NCBI GenBank assembly: GCA_903813345.2
Contig: CAIIXF020000002.1
Coordinates: 20,412,455-20,476,454, forward strand
Origin: Owenia fusiformis
Lineage: Eukaryota; Annelida; Polychaeta; Sabellida; Oweniidae
Direction of reading: 5' to 3'
Length of the DNA: 64,000 nt
The stretch's first letter is position 1. Every line of letters begins with the position of its first letter. The position numbers and the translations under genes were made by a program. Positions 60,163 through 64,000 of the stretch are shown here, piece after piece. Under the pieces are notes generated by a model that saw nothing but the letters and a program-made list of their open reading frames with translations, was not told where the DNA came from and made no database searches.

Positions 60163-63100
60163 TGTCTATCCCAAATCAAAACTGGATAATAGCATAATGG
60201 TATTTCATACTTAAAGGATTTGCAAAATATCTTATTATTGTTCATAAAACATATTTATCATAAAGATAACATTTATTGAAATGTGATTTTCACAAAATAC
60301 CATTGCTATCATCAATAAATGTTTATGCAGTTTTTAGACTCTGGGGAATTTTCTTTTATTATACCTCTTAAACATGAATGATTGTATTATTCATTTGTAT
60401 CAATTGGGAATAGATTACTTTAGATCATTCAAAGGCTAATTTGATTGACCCTACAACCTTTTATTGAAGTACATCATCTACAACAACAACTACTCAGCTG
60501 CCAATATTTCAAAACACGGTGAAATATGCCAGTTCTTTTAAGCGGCTCAACACAACACATATTTTAAATCTTTTGATCGTTTATTGCTTCTCGTCTAATA
60601 ACGCAGACTGTTTTCATAATATATCACTAAATAGAATATAGCTCAATATAAATACAATTGATTTTCATGGTAACAAGTGGCTTATAAAAACAGATCAATT
60701 TCATAGATGCGCAAGTTGGTTTGGATTATCATATCGTCATGGCGATTAATATTTAAAACAAAATGAGATAAAGGGAGAGAAAATGCAAGGAATTTAAAAT
60801 CAAATATGGACTCACATTATAACAGTTTCGGTGAAATGGCATGAAAATCGGGTAATTTCTATGATAAAAAAGTCCTAAAATAACCATAAAATATAACGAG
60901 GCATTTCAATGATTTATACACAAAGTATGATTTAATTCTAAATGTCATATCAGCAGTCGAGAAGTATGAAAATAAATGATTAAATATTCCCAATTGCACC
61001 GAAGGCTCTTATTAAGTAGATTGCTTTAAATTGAATATTTGCCCCGACTATTTTTAACCTTTACAAAGATTTCTGTCAGTTCATTTGTAGACAGAAATAC
61101 ACATTTTTGGCATTTGGTAGCCCATTTATTTTATTTTCATATGTACATTTTATAGATCATATTTTAACATGATAGTAGTAATTGTTTTGTTATGCCGAAA
61201 AAAATAAAATAAACTTGAATAGATCAGGGGTGTCATAAGAATTGCTGACAACAGACAAAATGAATGAAAATGCCAGGCAAAGTTCTTGGTAATTATAATC
61301 GTAAATAACTGCAAAATTCCTCGAACTGACATGTGATTTTTGTGTAAAATGGAAAATGTAAAACCTGTGGGTGGCAAATATAAAACCAACAAAAGTTTGT
61401 ATTAAAATGTCTAAAATAATCTGTTTTGTAATATGAAACATGTTGTGTACATGTCTTTAGTTCTCAACTTACCTGACTGGAGAACACCCAACTCAGATAC
61501 ATACCGTGAAACCTGTAAAGGGGAATACCTCTAGAAGTGGAACACTTTTCAGAGTCCCAAGACCAGCTGGCTTAATAGGCCTATTAAATGAACCTCTAAA
61601 AGTGGACACCTCTGTGGAACACTTTTCAGAGTCCCAACACCAACTGATTTATTGTTAAAATATCAACTATAAATGGAGCACCTCCCAGGTGTAACACTTT
61701 TTCATTAGAGATACCAAAGATGTTCCACTTAGACAGGTTTTACTGAAATTATAAAAGTGAGTTGAAACCAAAGAGGGAAGATTTATATGATAGATTCGTG
61801 TTTAGAAAGAAGAAATAATAAGATATTTGCAATTGTGGCCAATAACAATAGAGAATTTCATTGAATTATCTAATATTTCATATACGTACTAGTTATTACG
61901 AAACTTTTTTGGTGTGGCAAAAAATGCCTGCACATATTTGAATAATGAAAATAATTTGAAATGGATTTAAATGTAGAGGTGGAAGACATGTACATAGGCT
62001 CCCATATATGACTATTTCTGATGGAATAGAGAATACTGTATGTTATAAAATATTACAGTAGGGGTCACTTTAACCTAGCATCAAATCATGCAATATTTCA
62101 AGAATTCCTACTCCTGGATTTATATTTAGCATGGGAGTAATTTCTGTCATTTTTAAAAATGTCTTGGATATAACGTTAATGATTCTATCAAAACTAGACG
62201 CTAATGATGAGGCCCTGGCATAAAATTTTACAGTGCTTAAAATACAAGATAATATAGAATTGTTACTTGTTGAACTATTGACACACATTTTATAAGAAAT
62301 GGAGCAATTGATATGGCCGATTTATTATAGAATGTCAACTCCAAGTGACAGTGGTTAAATTTGAAGTTATTTTTTTCTCACCATTTTTAAAAAAGGAATT
62401 GCAGACATTTACTGACTTAAATCATGTCTGAAGGAAAAAGGAGCAAAAAATGAAATCAGTGAAAAATCACTCCAATTTTATCACTTGCTGTAAATATCAA
62501 ACCAGACATGAAAATAATTATAAATTACACACTCAAGATATCACATTGTACGTTAGCAGGTTTACAGAGTGAATTCACTGAGTTTATCAGTTTCTCCCCA
62601 TTCTGATACTTTAATGAGTTTCCTTACATTCTGCCCAGGTCTTTTAGTATTGGTTTTATCTATAATGGTAATTGATGGATTGAATTGACCATTTCATAAA
62701 AGAAATTCGCTCATATTTGAAATACCGCTTTACAAATAAAACTTATTTTCACATTTTTGTAATATTGATACAAAATAATTTTTCTGGTATATGCTATTCA
62801 TGGATTATCTAATGTTTCAAAGGGATTACTGATTAGTGTGTACTAATTCCTCTCACAAAACATACAATCTTGGCAATTTCAGATTTTTGCTCCCTCATAG
62901 TATAAAATTGGTACTTCATTAAGAATACCAATATTTCATCATCATGTCCTTCCGCACTATTCCTTGGTCTTATCACGATTTCTTGATTTTCTTTTTTTTC
63001 TTTCGATATTTTGCGTTTTATGACATGCCTAATTTGACATTTCATTATTGGATTGTGCCCATAAAAGATGATCGTACTTAGAGGTTCTTGAACTTACTTA

Positions 63101-63751
63101 GAAATACAAAGAAGTTCTTTTATCGCTTAAGTCCAGGTTTAAGAGACCAATCTGGATAAGCAGCTGCCGATTTGAGTTTTTGTATTCTTCAAAGCATGAC
63201 TTATTAAGCAAATATTTCATTATCCCAACAAATCAAGTTCAGTGTAGTAGAGAAATAGAAAGCCATCAGTTTTAGATTTTGATAAACAGCTGGGCAATGA
63301 ATGTTCCAAGCCCACTTCTACCCTTTGCATTTGTTTGACTTCACTTCTTAAAAGAGAGCTTGTCTTCACTCTTTCAAACTAAAATGAACTCACCGCGCCA
63401 GTCAGTTTTCGTCGGCCAAATTTGACCGACATTCTATATATGGCCATTCCTTCTGACGTCATCGTTGAGCCCGGAATTGACCAATGACATGCACATATTT
63501 AATTAGAATGCATTTGGCGTATGTTTCTTCAAGCTAGCTGATTGGTGGAAGAAAGGTCAGCTTGTAGGTCAGAAGTGATTTTTACCCAAATTGTCACCAG
63601 TACCCATCGTGGGGCGCAGGGCTACTAAACTGTAATATGGTCTCTACTAGGCAGAGTGTAGTTTAACTAGACTCTGCATGCAGGGTAGCCCACTTCTGGA
63701 TATGCTAATGATTATGTACTTCTTGATTAATACAAATGTATTTGATTGCAG
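60163..63751 (+). other. THOC2: THOC2 intron D, remainder
   Basis: From the donor array to 'gtatttgattgcag'. It contains the MITE at 61502-61747. A less AT-rich patch at 63390-63680 holds a CRE (tgacgtca, about 63454) and a hairpin-like pair, gggctac (about 63619) with gtagccc (about 63685). No other gene recognised. Confidence 0.75.
61502..61747 (-). mobile_element. 'gtggaacacct' MITE, third copy
   Basis: The ends 'taccgtgaaacctgtaaagg' and 'acaggttttactgaa' are inverted. The interior 'cttttcagagtcccaagacc' matches the reverse complement of 'ggccttggactctgaaaag' at 57832-58168. Confidence 0.82.
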
Positions 63752-63853
63752 GTATCGCCTTTATGGGCAATGGAAGAACAGTTCTTATAACCAACACCCC
63801 AAGCTGCTGAGACTGAAGGCAGATTGCAATGAGAGAGCCAAGTACATCATGAA
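63752..63853 (+). CDS. THOC2: THOC2 internal exon E
   Basis: One base completing an Arg codon, then YRLYGQWKNSSYNQHPKLLR and LKADCNERAKYIMK, ending ATGAA|GTAAGT in phase 2. YRLYGQWKN and RAKYIMK are hallmark THOC2 sequence. Splice phases A to E (0, 2, 0, 2, 2) join without a break. The rest of the gene lies beyond the window. Confidence 0.97.
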
Positions 63854-64000
63854 GTAAGTTTCTCAAGTTTATATACTATCATGAGGCACATCCCTTTTCG
63901 TTTGATACTTCATATCTGTTAACAAGTGTGTCATTTCGACTCTGCCCTGGAGTCTTGACTGTACATTTTTTCAAAAGAACGGAAATAATTAAGAATTTTT

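Overview
This window is animal nuclear DNA. It is AT-rich and gene-poor, with spliced genes, long introns, many tandem arrays and many short inverted-repeat elements. The two recognisable genes are metazoan in type (a rhodopsin-class GPCR and THOC2), so a bilaterian, probably a marine invertebrate, is the best guess. I cannot name the species or even the phylum from sequence alone.

Layout. 1-2844: non-coding with a 38-bp minisatellite. 2845-11180: one 63-bp satellite array of about 114 monomers, carrying two near-identical copies of a 580-bp inverted-repeat element. 13243-13618 (minus): first coding exon of an amine-type GPCR, ending at a splice donor; the rest of the gene must lie at lower coordinates and was not found, so the satellite probably sits in its intron or 3' to it. 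14420-39170: mostly repeats, with arrays of 20, 12, 30, 24, 15, 59, about 200 and 163 bp, plus a composite element at 35692-37060 packed with TGACCT/AGGTCA motifs. 40550-41463: a promoter-like stretch with CRE and YY1-like motifs and a 43-codon ORF. 41870-46750: several inverted-repeat elements, one nested in another. 47020-63853 (plus): five consecutive exons of THOC2, the scaffold of the THO/TREX mRNA export complex, with introns of 0.3 to 8.6 kb. Its 5' exons were not recognised and its 3' exons lie beyond the window.

The most unusual observation is in THOC2. Two neighbouring exons (58829-59021 and 59368-59528) each run directly into an intronic tandem array whose first unit is the end of the exon plus its own 5' splice site. 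The arrays therefore carry serial decoy donor sites. In the first array the unit starts as exactly 21 bp (7 codons), stays open in frame, and offers a possible alternative donor 63 nt downstream.

No transposase, reverse transcriptase, tRNA, rRNA or CRISPR was seen. The long ORFs inside the arrays follow from unit lengths divisible by three and are not called as genes. I found no operon-like or defence-like system here.
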